From JABDFW01 sp035550215 (GTDB lineage: Bacteria > Bacteroidota > Bacteroidia > Chitinophagales > Chitinophagaceae): a stretch of 64,000 nucleotides of DNA. Both the position numbers and the translations under genes were made by a program. The stretch lies in contig DASZPM010000010.1 of the NCBI GenBank assembly GCA_035550215.1, positions 124,001-188,000 of the forward strand, in the 5' to 3' direction. This document shows positions 46,328 through 55,890 of the stretch, piece by piece. The notes beneath the pieces are model-generated. The model searched no databases. It worked only from the letters and a program-made list of their open reading frames with translations, and was not told the origin of the DNA. Within the stretch, counting starts at the first letter, position 1; each line of letters opens with the position of its first letter.

Positions 46328-49261
46328 CTATGGTATTGGCTCAAGCGCCTGCCACATTACTTCAATAGGGTGCAGGGCTTTTTTGCCGGTGCCGTCTTTT
46401 ACCTGGTGGCGGCAACTGGTGCCGGGGGCGGCAATAATGGCATCTTCCGTAGCATTGCGAACGGCGGGAAACAGCACCAATTCGCCAATCTTCATAGATA
46501 AATCGTAATGCTCCTTCTCATACCCAAAACTGCCTGCCATACCGCAGCAGCCGGAAGGGATAACTTCCACCCTGTAGTTTTGCGGCAATTGCATCATTTT
46601 TACGGAGCCTGCTGTTGTGGTGAGCGCTTTTTGCTGGCAATGCCCATGCAGCTTTATGGTGCGTTTTTCTTTGGTAAACTGCTGTTGGGTAATATTGCCT
46701 TTGTCAATTTCCCGCGCTATAAAATCATCAATCAAAAATGTATTGGCGGCAAGCGCTTTGGCTGTTTCCAAATCTTTATCATCCGCAAGGTCAATGTACT
46801 CATCCCTGAAAGTAAGTATGGCCGATGGCTCAATGCCTATTAAAGGGGTCTCGGCAGTTACAATATTGTTTAAAAGGGCAACGTTTTTTTGCGCAATTTT
46901 TTTTGCATCGCGCAATAAGCCTTTACTCAACCAGGCCCTGCCACTTTCTTCATGGTTGGGTATCTCTACTTCATAACCTAATTTCTCCAGCAGTTGTATG
47001 GCTTTTATACCAATATGTGTATCGTTATAGTTGGTAAACTCATCGCAAAACAGGTACACTTTTTTGGTGGTGTTTTTATCTTTCAATACCTGTGTTTTCC
47101 TGTGCTTTTCATACCATTTGCGCAGGGTTGTTTTTTGCAGGGTTGGCATGCTGCGTTTTTGCGCAAAACCGGCAAATTTCTTTACCAGCGGGCTAATGGC
47201 GCCATTGGTCATGGCAAGGTTATACAGCCCCGGCGCAATGGCGCCTAATTTTGCACTTTTATTAAACCCTGCTATAAGCTTTGCCCGCATGGGCACGCCG
47301 TTAGCGTCGTAATAATGCTGTAAAAACTCCGCCTTAAGTTTAGCCATATCAACATTACTGGGGCATTCTGATTTACACCCTTTGCAGCTAAGGCATAAAT
47401 CCATCACTTCATAAATTTCTTTATGGTCAAACCGGTTTAGTTTGTTTGAATGGGTAAGAAACTCGCGTAATATATTAGCCCGTGCGCGGGTAGTGTCTTT
47501 TTCGTTTCGTGTTGCCATAAATGAGGGGCACATAGTGCCGCCCGATAATTGCGATTTACGGCAATCGCCTGAGCCATTGCATTGTTCGGCGTGTTGCAGA
47601 ATATCCTGTTTATTAAACCTGAATATGGTGTTAAATGCCGGTGTTTGCTGCCCCGGCGTATAACGAAGCATGCTGTTCATGCTGGGGGTATCAACAATTT
47701 TGTTGGGGTTGAAAATGTTGCTTGGGTCCCATGTTTGTTTTATTTGTTTAAGCAACTGGTAATTTTTCTCGCCAACCATTTGCCGTATAAATTCGCCGCG
47801 CAGCCTGCCATCGCCGTGCTCGCCGCTTAATGAGCCGTTATATTTTTTTACCAGCGCCGCTATTTCTTCCGCAATGGTGCGGAATAGCTGGTTGCCTTCT
47901 TTTGTTTTAAGGTTGATGATGGGCCGCAGGTGTATTTCACCGCTGCCGGCATGGGCATAATGCACGGAGTGTAACCCGTATTTTTTGAGTATTTCATTAA
48001 AGTCGCGGATGTACGCCGGCAAATCATTTACATCAACCGCGGTGTCTTCAATAACAGGCACCGCTTTTTCGTCACCCGGCAGGTTGCTTAACAGGCCAAG
48101 GCCTGCTTTACGAAGGCTCCATATTTTTTTAGAATCATCCCCGAACAATAAAGGAAAATGATAACCCAGGCCGGCCTCGCGCATATCGTCTTCCACCTGT
48201 TTGGCGATGGCCGTAATTTCATCCCGGTTGGTACGCGCAAATTCAATTACCAGTATAGCGCCGGGGTCGCCTTTTACAAAAAAGCGGTTTTTACGCTGCT
48301 CAATATTGTCCTTTGTGCATTCAAGTATAAAATGGTCAATCAGTTCGCTGGCGCTTGGTTTATATTTTAAGGCGATAAGGTTAGCCCTTAGCGATTCATC
48401 AATGCTGTTGAAATGCACGCACAGCAAACCCACTTCCTTTGGCGGCAGCGGTACAACATTAAGTTTTATTTCAGTGATAAATGCCAGCGTGCCCTCGCTG
48501 CCGGCTATCAGCTTGCAGAAGTTAAAGTCAGCAGTACCCGCAGTAAACGGCGCAGTTTCCAGCAACACATCCACGGCATAACCGGTATTTCTTCTTTCAA
48601 TACTTTTTTTAGGAAATTGTTTTCGTATTTCAACCTGGTTATCATAGTTGCTCAGCAGGCTGCGCGTTGTTTTATAAATGTTGGCTTCAAGGCTGCTGCC
48701 TTCGCATTTAGCATGAAATTCATCAATAGCAAGTGTTTTAAAAACAGCTTCGCTGCCGTCGCTTAATAATGCTTTTACTTCCAGCAGGTGCTCGCGTGTG
48801 CTGCGGTACACAACTGAATTAGACCCGCAGGAATTATTGCCTACCATGCCGCCAATCATGGCACGGTTGGCGGTAGAAGTTTCAGGCCCGAAAAACAGGC
48901 CATGCGGCTTTAAAAACATATTGAGTTCATCCCGCACCACGCCCGGCTGTACACGTACCCAGCCTTCTTCCTTATTCAACTCGATTATCGCGGTAAAATA
49001 TTTTGACACATCTGCAATTATACCATTGCCCACCACCTGCCCGGCCAGCGAGGTACCTGCTGTACGGGGGATGAGGGATGTTTTTTCTGCCTGTGCAAAA
49101 GCAACCAGCTTTTTTATGTCATCAACCGTTTTAGGAACAGCTACCGCAAGCGGCATTTCCCTGTATGCCGAAGCATCCGTAGCATAAAGGGTACGCATTG
49201 TATCGTCAAAATAAAATTCACCATCTAATTGTGTCGCCAGTTGCTGAAGCTTTTCCTTCAT
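46328..49261 (-). CDS. FAD-binding and (Fe-S)-binding oxidoreductase (D-lactate dehydrogenase/YdiJ-like)
   Basis: A 977-residue fusion protein. The N-terminus is a PCMH-type FAD domain (AVPKTVDDIKKLVAFAQAEKTSLIPRTAGTSLAGQVVG, then GGMVGNNSCGSNSVVYRSTREHLL), followed by the FAD-oxidase C-terminal domain (to about residue 540, SLSGEHGDGRLRGEF). Next is a ferredoxin-like region with CNGSGDCRK and CLSCKGCKSECPSNVD (4Fe-4S ligands), and finally CCG-type cysteine motifs GHCQQKA and SGCCGMAGSFGYEKEHY. Such proteins oxidise D-lactate, D-2-hydroxyglutarate or related 2-hydroxy acids and pass electrons to the respiratory chain. Exact substrate unresolved. Converges on no adjacent gene; the LacI-type regulator lies upstream on the same strand. 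Confidence 0.92.
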   Translation of the reverse strand: MKEKLQQLATQLDGEFYFDDTMRTLYATDASAYREMPLAVAVPKTVDDIKKLVAFAQAEKTSLIPRTAGTSLAGQVVGNGIIADVSKYFTAIIELNKEEGWVRVQPGVVRDELNMFLKPHGLFFGPETSTANRAMIGGMVGNNSCGSNSVVYRSTREHLLEVKALLSDGSEAVFKTLAIDEFHAKCEGSSLEANIYKTTRSLLSNYDNQVEIRKQFPKKSIERRNTGYAVDVLLETAPFTAGTADFNFCKLIAGSEGTLAFITEIKLNVVPLPPKEVGLLCVHFNSIDESLRANLIALKYKPSASELIDHFILECTKDNIEQRKNRFFVKGDPGAILVIEFARTNRDEITAIAKQVEDDMREAGLGYHFPLLFGDDSKKIWSLRKAGLGLLSNLPGDEKAVPVIEDTAVDVNDLPAYIRDFNEILKKYGLHSVHYAHAGSGEIHLRPIINLKTKEGNQLFRTIAEEIAALVKKYNGSLSGEHGDGRLRGEFIRQMVGEKNYQLLKQIKQTWDPSNIFNPNKIVDTPSMNSMLRYTPGQQTPAFNTIFRFNKQDILQHAEQCNGSGDCRKSQLSGGTMCPSFMATRNEKDTTRARANILREFLTHSNKLNRFDHKEIYEVMDLCLSCKGCKSECPSNVDMAKLKAEFLQHYYDANGVPMRAKLIAGFNKSAKLGAIAPGLYNLAMTNGAISPLVKKFAGFAQKRSMPTLQKTTLRKWYEKHRKTQVLKDKNTTKKVYLFCDEFTNYNDTHIGIKAIQLLEKLGYEVEIPNHEESGRAWLSKGLLRDAKKIAQKNVALLNNIVTAETPLIGIEPSAILTFRDEYIDLADDKDLETAKALAANTFLIDDFIAREIDKGNITQQQFTKEKRTIKLHGHCQQKALTTTAGSVKMMQLPQNYRVEVIPSGCCGMAGSFGYEKEHYDLSMKIGELVLFPAVRNATEDAIIAAPGTSCRHQVKDGTGKKALHPIEVMWQALEPIP

Positions 49262-49375
49262 GTAGTTGTATCTTTTAAAGGGAATGGCAAAATTAACTGA
49301 TTTTGCAAGATTGATGACGACACGCGTAGTGCAATATTCTGGCTGGCAGTTATTATGATAGCCGCATGTTTATAA

Positions 49376-50395
49376 TCATTTCATTTTTGCCGAACTCTCC
49401 CTCACAACCAGTTCACTATGAATATATATGGTCTCATTTCTTTTTGCCTTTGCGGGGTTGGCCATTTGTTCCAATAAACATTTTGCTGCCGCTTCACCCA
49501 TCTCAATGCCGGGATAATTTACAGTGCTTAAAGCCGGCTCTACAATTTTGCTTATGGCATCGTTATTAAAACCAACAACAGCAATATCTTTTGGTATGTG
49601 CAGGCCCATTTCTTTCCAGGTTTTAATACACACAGCGGCGCAAAAATCGTTCGTTATAAAAACACCGCCAGGCCGGGGCTTCATATTGGCAATGCTTATT
49701 GCTGCCTGCCTGCTTGCTTCTTCGCTAAGGTCATTTACAATTACATTTTCTTTTTTGAACGGTAATGAGTATTGCGACAATGCCTGTTGGTAACCTTTAA
49801 GCCTGTCAGCGTAAACATTCCTGCTAAGGTTGCCTGTAACATGCGCTATATTTTTGCAGCCCTGCTTAATTAAATGTTCGGCGGCAGTAAACCCGGCCTT
49901 ATAATTATCAATCACAATTTTGGTACCGGGCCCGGTTTCCACGCGGTCAAAAAATACCACCGGGATTCCTTTTTTTATAAACGGCTTAAAATGCGCAGTG
50001 TTTTTGGTATCGTAGGCAAGAGAAGCAATCAGCCCGTCAACCCGCTTGTGAAAAAGGTTATGCGCATTGGCAATCTCCTTTTCGGCGGACTCGGACGAAT
50101 GGCCGATAATTAAATCGAAGCCTGTACCTGCGGTTACTTTCTCTATGCCAGACAACACGGATGTTATAAACTGGCTGTTAAGCTCATGAATTATTATGCC
50201 AATGGTATTTGTTTTTTGCCTGCGCAGGTTACTGGCAAAATTGTTGCTTCGATAGCCCATTTTTTTGGCGGTATCCTGTATTTTTTTCTTCGTTTTTTCA
50301 CTTATGGCCGCGTGGTTGTTTAAACCGCGGCTTACAGTAGCTGCTGAAATGCCCAATTTTTTGGCTATGTCGTATATCGTGGCTTCTTTCGGCAA
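49376..50395 (-). CDS. LacI family transcriptional regulator, probable xylose-locus repressor
   Basis: A 339-residue regulator with an N-terminal LacI helix-turn-helix (EATIYDIAKKLGISAATVSRGLNNHAAIS) and a hinge, then a periplasmic-binding-like effector domain (NTIGIIIHELNSQFITSVLSGIE onward). I choose the TTG at 50395 (MPKEATIYDIA): it gives the standard family length and start. The frame is open to 50482, but the extra 29 residues (or 16 from the ATG at 50443) are not LacI-like and would place a palindromic operator inside the coding region. It is divergent from xylB, so it probably controls xylBA and itself, with a xylose-related effector. Confidence 0.85.
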   Translation of the reverse strand: MPKEATIYDIAKKLGISAATVSRGLNNHAAISEKTKKKIQDTAKKMGYRSNNFASNLRRQKTNTIGIIIHELNSQFITSVLSGIEKVTAGTGFDLIIGHSSESAEKEIANAHNLFHKRVDGLIASLAYDTKNTAHFKPFIKKGIPVVFFDRVETGPGTKIVIDNYKAGFTAAEHLIKQGCKNIAHVTGNLSRNVYADRLKGYQQALSQYSLPFKKENVIVNDLSEEASRQAAISIANMKPRPGGVFITNDFCAAVCIKTWKEMGLHIPKDIAVVGFNNDAISKIVEPALSTVNYPGIEMGEAAAKCLLEQMANPAKAKRNETIYIHSELVVRESSAKMK

Positions 50396-50426
50396 GGCGG
50401 CATTTTTTGGTTCGGAAAATAAAATT

Positions 50427-50444
50427 AATGCAATCGGTTGCATT
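50427..50444. promoter_or_regulatory. LacI-type palindromic operator
   Basis: AATGCAATCGGTTGCATT: perfect 7-bp arms around TCGG, with the central CG and TGCAAnCGnTTGCA form typical of LacI-family operators. It lies between the divergent regulator and xylB and overlaps the putative -33 box of xylB. Confidence 0.7.
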
Positions 50445-50468
50445 TTTTTCGAAAAATTTCTATATTTA
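50438..50468 (+). promoter_or_regulatory. Putative xylB promoter
   Basis: TTG (50438-50440), 20-nt spacer and TATATTTA (50461-50468), one mismatch from TAnnTTTG. The -33 box is inside the right arm of the operator, so repressor binding would block it. Confidence 0.5.
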
Positions 50469-50507
50469 TCTCCTCTAACCATTTATTAAAAGTTCAAAAA
50501 ACTTGCC

Positions 50508-51983
50508 ATGCTGTTATTGGGGATAGATGTAGGCACTTCGTCAATAAAGGTATCTGTGGTAGATGCCGCAACAAAACAATGCATTGCCTCGGCGCAATAT
50601 CCCGAAGCAGAGGCGCCTATTATATCAAAGCAATTAGGTTGGGCTGAACAATCACCCGCAAGCTGGTGGCTGTACACGCAGCAGGCAATATTAAACGCGC
50701 ATGCGTCAGGAAAATATGCGCCGGAAGATATTGCGGCTATTGGTATTGCTTACCAAATGCACGGGCTGGTAATGGTTGATAAAAACCAACACGTTTTGCG
50801 TGACAGCATTATATGGTGCGACAGCCGTGGCGTGCCTTACGGAAACGGCGCTTTTAAAAGTATTGGGGAAGAAAGATGCTTAAGCCATTTACTTAACTCG
50901 CCGGGTAATTTTACCGCGGCCAAGCTTGCCTGGGTAAAAGAAAATGAGCCTTCGGTATATGCCCAGGCAGATAAAATTATGCTGCCCGGCGATTATATCG
51001 CCATGCAGTTAACCGGCAGTACCGGTACCAGCATATCCTCCTTGTCAGAAGGTATTTTTTGGGATTTTAAGAATGACAGTTTATCCGCAGATGTTATGGA
51101 TTATTTTGGTTTTGAGGAAAGCCTTATTCCTCAAATCAAAGATGTATTCAGCGAGCATGGGCATGTAAGTACCGCTGTTGCAAACGCGCTGAACTTAAGG
51201 GCAGGGATACCCGTTAGCTACAAAGCCGGCGATCAACCGAACAATGCACTCTCGTTAAACGTTTTACAACCGGGCGAAGTAGCTGCAACAGCAGGTACGT
51301 CTGGTGTAATATACGGGGTTAGCGACATATTGGCGTACGACCAGCAAAGCCGTGTGAACACCTTTGCCCATGTTAATTATACAGCCGGGCAGCCACGGTT
51401 TGGCATTTTGCTGTGTATTAACGGAACGGGCATATTAAACAAATGGATAAAAAACCTTGGAGATAAGCATGCCAATTATAGTAAATTAAATGCGGAAGCC
51501 GCTGATATTGCAGAAGGCAGCGACGGCCTGTATATACTGCCTTTTGGCAATGGCGCTGAACGTATGCTGAATAATAAGCTTATTGGTGCACACATACATA
51601 ACATTGACCTGAACAAGCACTCTGCTGCACACCTGTACCGTGCCGGGCAGGAGGGCATTGCCTTTTCGCTTAAGTATGGGCTTGATATTATGCGCGGCAA
51701 TGGCATGAACCCCGGCGTTATACGCGCCGGTAAAGCAAATATGTTTTTAAGCGATGTGTTTACGCATGCTTTTGTTAATGCCACCGGTGTGCCGGTAGAA
51801 TTATACGAGAGTGATGGCAGCATAGGCGCTGCATTGGGCGCAGGTATCGGCGCAAAAATATTCAGCAGCGCGAAGGAAGCATTTGACGGCATAAAAGTGC
51901 TTGGTACGGTTGAACCGGATGGTAATAAAAAATATGATGAGCATTATGAAAAGTGGAAGGGTTATTTGGAGCGTGAGCTTTAG
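50508..51983 (+). CDS. xylB: Xylulokinase
   Basis: A 491-residue FGGY-family kinase that phosphorylates D-xylulose to xylulose-5-phosphate for the pentose phosphate pathway. It starts with LLGIDVGTSSIKVSVVD, and has YQMHGLVMVDKNQHVLRDSIIWCDSRG, KLAWVKENEPSVYAQADKIMLPGDYIAMQLTG, GDQPNNALSLNVLQPGEVAATAGTSGVIYGV and RAGKANMFLSDVFTHAFVNATGVPVELYE. XylA follows 135 bp downstream, which secures the assignment over other FGGY kinases. The probable LacI-type operator and promoter lie immediately upstream. Confidence 0.95.
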   Translation: MLLLGIDVGTSSIKVSVVDAATKQCIASAQYPEAEAPIISKQLGWAEQSPASWWLYTQQAILNAHASGKYAPEDIAAIGIAYQMHGLVMVDKNQHVLRDSIIWCDSRGVPYGNGAFKSIGEERCLSHLLNSPGNFTAAKLAWVKENEPSVYAQADKIMLPGDYIAMQLTGSTGTSISSLSEGIFWDFKNDSLSADVMDYFGFEESLIPQIKDVFSEHGHVSTAVANALNLRAGIPVSYKAGDQPNNALSLNVLQPGEVAATAGTSGVIYGVSDILAYDQQSRVNTFAHVNYTAGQPRFGILLCINGTGILNKWIKNLGDKHANYSKLNAEAADIAEGSDGLYILPFGNGAERMLNNKLIGAHIHNIDLNKHSAAHLYRAGQEGIAFSLKYGLDIMRGNGMNPGVIRAGKANMFLSDVFTHAFVNATGVPVELYESDGSIGAALGAGIGAKIFSSAKEAFDGIKVLGTVEPDGNKKYDEHYEKWKGYLEREL

Positions 51984-52051
51984 TAAAAAGCCCATCATTG
52001 TTGCGTCGCACTCTTCAGCTTCCATCTATAGCGGGGAAGGAGGTACTTAGA

Positions 52052-52081
52052 ACATTGAACACAAAAACATTGAACACAAAA
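52052..52081 (+). repeat. Tandem 15-bp direct repeat in the xylA leader
   Basis: ACATTGAACACAAAA occurs twice back to back (52052-52066, 52067-52081), followed by a third degenerate stretch rich in CAAAA, 38 bp before the xylA ATG. Confidence 0.6.
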
Positions 52082-52118
52082 CTCAAAACACAAAATAATT
52101 CACTAAAAACTCACCTAT

Positions 52119-53447
52119 ATGTCAGTCATTACAGGAGACAAAGAATTTTTTAAAGGCATAGGCCAGGTTAAGTACGAAGGGCCGGGAACAGACAACCCGC
52201 TTGCCTTTCGGTGGTACGACGAAAATAAAATGGTAGGCAGCAAAACCATGAAGGAGCACCTGCGTTTTGCGTGCGCTTACTGGCACTCATTTGTAGGCAA
52301 CGGGAGCGACCCTTTTGGCGGACCAACACATTTATACGATTGGAACAACAAGGCAGATGCCGTTGAAAGGGCAAAGGATAAAATGGATGCCGCCTTTGAA
52401 TTTATAACCAAGCTTAGCTTGCCTTACTATTGCTTTCATGATGTGGATGTGGTGGATTATACCAATGATGTAGTGGATAACGAGAAGCGGCTGGCTGCGT
52501 TAGTTGACTATGCAAAGCAAAAGCAGGATGCATCAGGTGTTAAGTTGCTGTGGGGCACCGCTAATCTTTTCAGTCATTTGCGATACATGAACGGTGCAGC
52601 AACCAACCCCGATTTTAATGTGCTTGCGCATGCCGGCGCACAGGTAAAAGCTGCATTAGATGCTACTATTGCGCTTGGTGGCGAAAATTATGTGTTTTGG
52701 GGTGGCCGTGAAGGGTATATGTCATTGCTAAACACCAACATGAAACGTGAGCAGGAGCATTTAGCCCGCTTTCTGCACATGGCAAAAGACTATGCACGCA
52801 CCAATGGCTTTACAGGAACATTTTTTATTGAGCCCAAGCCCTGTGAGCCTACCAAGCACCAATATGATTATGATTGTGCTACCGTTATAGGGTTTTTACG
52901 TCAGTACAGCCTGCTAAACGACTTTAAGCTGAACATTGAAGTAAACCACGCAACACTTGCAGGCCATACTTTTACACATGAACTGCAGGTTGCTGCAGAT
53001 GCAGATTTATTAGGCAGCATGGACGCCAACCGCGGCGATTATCAAAACGGCTGGGATACAGACCAGTTTCCCAACAACATTAATGAGCTGACTGAAGCAA
53101 TGCTTATTATTTTAGAAGCAGGCGGCTTTGGCGGCGGCGGTATAAATTTTGACGCCAAAAGGCGCAGAAATTCCACTGACCCGGCAGACCTGTTTTATGC
53201 ACATATAGGCGGCATGGATACATTTGCCAGGGCTTTGATTACCGCCGATAAAATTTTACAGGACGGTGAATACCAAAACATACGCACGCAGCGTTATTCA
53301 TCTTACGACGGTGGTACAGGCCTTGATTTTGAGATGGGCTCGTTAACAATGGAAGACCTGCGCAGGTATGCCATACAAAATGGTGAGCCCGCAGTTACCA
53401 GTGGCCGCCAGGAGTATTTGGAAAACCTTATTAATAAATTTATATAA
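52119..53447 (+). CDS. xylA: Xylose isomerase
   Basis: A 442-residue TIM-barrel isomerase that converts D-xylose to D-xylulose with two divalent metals. Landmarks are FAFRWYDENKMV-like N-terminal region, YYCFHDVDVVD with the catalytic His, the signature YVFWGGREGYMSLLNT, FIEPKPCEPTKHQYDYD and NHATLAGHTFTHEL. Length fits the long group II type. It is the downstream partner of xylB, so the pair carries xylose to xylulose-5-phosphate. No xylose transporter lies in the window. A terminator hairpin follows. Confidence 0.96.
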   Translation: MSVITGDKEFFKGIGQVKYEGPGTDNPLAFRWYDENKMVGSKTMKEHLRFACAYWHSFVGNGSDPFGGPTHLYDWNNKADAVERAKDKMDAAFEFITKLSLPYYCFHDVDVVDYTNDVVDNEKRLAALVDYAKQKQDASGVKLLWGTANLFSHLRYMNGAATNPDFNVLAHAGAQVKAALDATIALGGENYVFWGGREGYMSLLNTNMKREQEHLARFLHMAKDYARTNGFTGTFFIEPKPCEPTKHQYDYDCATVIGFLRQYSLLNDFKLNIEVNHATLAGHTFTHELQVAADADLLGSMDANRGDYQNGWDTDQFPNNINELTEAMLIILEAGGFGGGGINFDAKRRRNSTDPADLFYAHIGGMDTFARALITADKILQDGEYQNIRTQRYSSYDGGTGLDFEMGSLTMEDLRRYAIQNGEPAVTSGRQEYLENLINKFI

Positions 53448-53477
53448 GATTGTTTCCCTTGATCATAGGTATAAGAA

Positions 53478-53510
53478 AAGAGGCTGGCAGGTTATCCTGT
53501 TCAGCCTCTT
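53478..53510 (+). terminator. Terminator after xylA
   Basis: AAGAGGCTG / CAGCCTCTT 9-bp stem (53478-53486, 53502-53510) extended inside by GCAGG/CCTGT with one bulged base and a TTAT loop, followed by TATTTTT. Confidence 0.82.
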
Positions 53511-53533
53511 GGTATTTTTGGGGGGTGCATCAC

Positions 53534-54493
53534 CTACCCGCCATGCAATTTCTTAATCTCTTCCGTTAATTTGGGCACTACGTCAAATGCATCGCCTACA
53601 ATGCCGTAATCAGCGGCTTTAAAAAATGGCGCTTCCGGGTCTTTATTTATCACTACTATATGCTTGCTGCGGTTAACGCCGGCAAGATGCTGTATAGCGC
53701 CTGATATACCGATAGCGATGTATAAATTGGGAGCTATCTGTACACCTGTTTGGCCTACATGCTCATGGTGAGGCCGCCAACCGCTGTCTGCCACAGGACG
53801 GCTGCAGGCAGTAGCAGCATGCAGTACATGCGCCAGGTCCTCAACCATGCCCCAATTTTCCGGTCCTTTCAGGCCGCGGCCACCGCTTACTACTATCTCT
53901 GCTTCTGTCAAGGGCACTTCCCCGCTTACTTTGTCTACCCCGGTAACTTTTATTGCCGATGTGCCTGGGGTTATGTTCAGTTGCACAACCTTTGCTGCAC
54001 CTTCACCGGCAACTATCTTATAACTATTGGGGTTAATAGAGATAATCTTTATATCGCTTTTTATATCCACGTTGGCAAAAGCCTTTCCGCTGAAAACGGC
54101 TTTTTTTACTACAAAACCGCTGCCGGTAGCCGGGAGGGAAACAACCCCCGTAACCAGGCCCGCTTTTAATTTTGCAGATACCATTGGCGCAATAGCTTTA
54201 CCTGTTTGGCTGTGGCTTAATATAACCACCCTGGCGCCCAGCGTGGTTACTGCTTCGGCAATGGCTTTTGCATACACCAGCGCATCAACTGTATTAAAGG
54301 CTTCATTGTTTACCTGGTTTACTTTCGCAACACCATACTTGCCCAACTCAGTTAAATTGGCAGTTACCGTACCCAGCAATAACGCTTCGGCAGTGGTGCC
54401 GAGTTGTTTCGCCACATCTGCGCCGTATGTAAGCGCTTCGTAAGATGCTTTCTTTATTTGACCATCCGCATGGTCTATAAAAATTAGTACCAT
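53534..54493 (-). CDS. etfA: Electron transfer flavoprotein subunit alpha
   Basis: A 319-residue FAD-binding subunit that carries electrons from acyl-CoA and related dehydrogenases to the quinone pool. The C-terminal FAD domain has VVSGGRGLKGPENWGMVEDLAHVLHAATACSRPVADSGW, HEHVGQTGVQIAPNLYIAIGISGAIQHLAG and VVINKDPEAPFFKAADYGIVGD, all characteristic. The N-terminal nucleotide-like domain is normal. It follows etfB by 81 bp in one minus-strand operon. Functionally it links with the crotonase and B12 acyl-CoA enzymes elsewhere in the window, though not in the same operon. Confidence 0.96.
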   Translation of the reverse strand: MVLIFIDHADGQIKKASYEALTYGADVAKQLGTTAEALLLGTVTANLTELGKYGVAKVNQVNNEAFNTVDALVYAKAIAEAVTTLGARVVILSHSQTGKAIAPMVSAKLKAGLVTGVVSLPATGSGFVVKKAVFSGKAFANVDIKSDIKIISINPNSYKIVAGEGAAKVVQLNITPGTSAIKVTGVDKVSGEVPLTEAEIVVSGGRGLKGPENWGMVEDLAHVLHAATACSRPVADSGWRPHHEHVGQTGVQIAPNLYIAIGISGAIQHLAGVNRSKHIVVINKDPEAPFFKAADYGIVGDAFDVVPKLTEEIKKLHGG

Positions 54494-54574
54494 AAAATTA
54501 ATCCCGGCCCTAAACGGGGAACGGGCTTTAATGAATGAATATTGTTATGCTTATTCCTGTTTTCAGTTCTTTTT

Positions 54575-55318
54575 CTATATCGCTTTTGCTTCTTCATGCA
54601 GCAGCCTTACCAGTTCGGCTACATTATCAGCCGCCACCAGCTTAACACCCGCTTTGGCAGGCGGTAATTCATAGCTCACCACATGGGTTAAGGTTTCAAC
54701 GGCTGCGGGTTCAACTACTTTTAGCGGCTTTGTACGGGCTGCCATAATACCACGCATATTGGGTATACGCTGTTCGGCAACACCTTTTGCGCAACTAACC
54801 ACCACGGGCAGGGTTACTTCTGCCGTTTCTTCTCCTCCCTCAATTTCGCGGGTAATAGTTGCTGTTGTGCCTGAAAGCTCAAATTTTACAGCCAGCGACA
54901 CAAACGGTATATCCAGCAAGCCGGCTATTGTACCGCCAACGGATGAACTGTTATAATCAATGGTTTCTTTCCCGGTCAGTATCAAATCATAGCTGCCGGT
55001 TTTAGCTATTTCAGCTATTTGGGCAGCAATATAAAAGCTGTCGTCGCTTGTGGTGTTTATACGTATCGCTTCATCCCCGCCAAGCGCCAAAGCCTTGCGG
55101 ATAATAGGGTCGGCATCCGCGCCAGCAACTGTTACAAGGTGTAATGTTACAGATGGGTCTTTTTCCTTCAGTTCTATCGCTCTTACAAGCGCATACCATT
55201 CATCGTAAGGGTTAATTATCCATTGTACGCCTGTTTCTTCAAACTGGGTATTGTTATTTTTAAAAGCAATTTTTGCCGTGGTATCAGGTGTTTTGCTTAT
55301 ACAGACTAATATCTTCAT
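54575..55318 (-). CDS. etfB: Electron transfer flavoprotein subunit beta
   Basis: A 247-residue AMP-binding subunit of ETF. It begins MKILVCISKTPDTTAKI and has NPYDEWYALVRAIELKEK, GGDEAIRIN, LILTGKETIDYNSSSVGGTIAGLLDIPFVS, and RIPNMRGIMAARTKPL near the C-terminus; the latter segment interacts with dehydrogenase partners in known ETFs. First gene of the etfBA operon. An exact TAnnTTTG lies 20 nt upstream of the ATG. Confidence 0.96.
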   Translation of the reverse strand: MKILVCISKTPDTTAKIAFKNNNTQFEETGVQWIINPYDEWYALVRAIELKEKDPSVTLHLVTVAGADADPIIRKALALGGDEAIRINTTSDDSFYIAAQIAEIAKTGSYDLILTGKETIDYNSSSVGGTIAGLLDIPFVSLAVKFELSGTTATITREIEGGEETAEVTLPVVVSCAKGVAEQRIPNMRGIMAARTKPLKVVEPAAVETLTHVVSYELPPAKAGVKLVAADNVAELVRLLHEEAKAI

Positions 55319-55337
55319 ACAATCGTTTTAGCGTTGG

Positions 55338-55345
55338 CAAATGTA
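55338..55345 (-). promoter_or_regulatory. -7 element of the etfBA operon
   Basis: TACATTTG on the minus strand, exact TAnnTTTG, 19 nt before the etfB ATG. Confidence 0.5.
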
Positions 55346-55543
55346 ATAACAAGTGTTAGTATAAAAAAGTTGTTTATGCAACTATTTTGTGGATAATTTT
55401 TTTAAGATGTTCAAAGTAACCTTTCAGGCTTTTTCACGTTACTAAAGTGTTGGCTAACGCGCTGTTTGAGGGGTTTAGCCACTCATTTTGCCTTTTGAAT
55501 ATATTTTCAACAACTTGTTACAATGGCCGCATTATTTTTAACT

Positions 55544-55852
55544 ATGAACCGTATTGATAAAATTAAAGAGATGCTGGATTTTTCGCCCAGGGATAATTTT
55601 TTACGTCATGCCCTGGCGCTTGAATACATTAAAACAGGCAATGATACAGGCGCACGCCAATTGTTTGAAGCCATATTGAATGAGTGCCCTGAATACATAG
55701 GCTCCTATTACCACCTGGGCAAGCTGCTTGAACGCAATAATGAAAAAGAACTGGCTGTAGAGTGGTACGAAAAAGGTATGGCAGCCGCCAAAGAAGCCGG
55801 CGAGAAACATGCTTACAACGAACTGCAAAACGCTTACGAAGATTTGGTGTAG
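55544..55852 (+). CDS. Small tetratricopeptide-repeat protein
   Basis: About 102 residues from MNRIDKIKEMLDF (the frame also offers an ATG at 55523). It consists of two to three TPR-like helical hairpins: DNFLRHALALEYIKTGNDTGARQLFEAILNECPEYIGSYYHLGKLLERNNEKELAVEWYEKGMAAAKEAG. It probably serves as a small protein-protein interaction module in the cytoplasm; partners are unknown. It is divergent from etfB and followed closely by tRNA-Gly. Confidence 0.8.
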   Translation: MNRIDKIKEMLDFSPRDNFLRHALALEYIKTGNDTGARQLFEAILNECPEYIGSYYHLGKLLERNNEKELAVEWYEKGMAAAKEAGEKHAYNELQNAYEDLV

Positions 55853-55890
55853 CTAATTTAAAACTGTTTTGTACATTAGCGCCCCAATAA

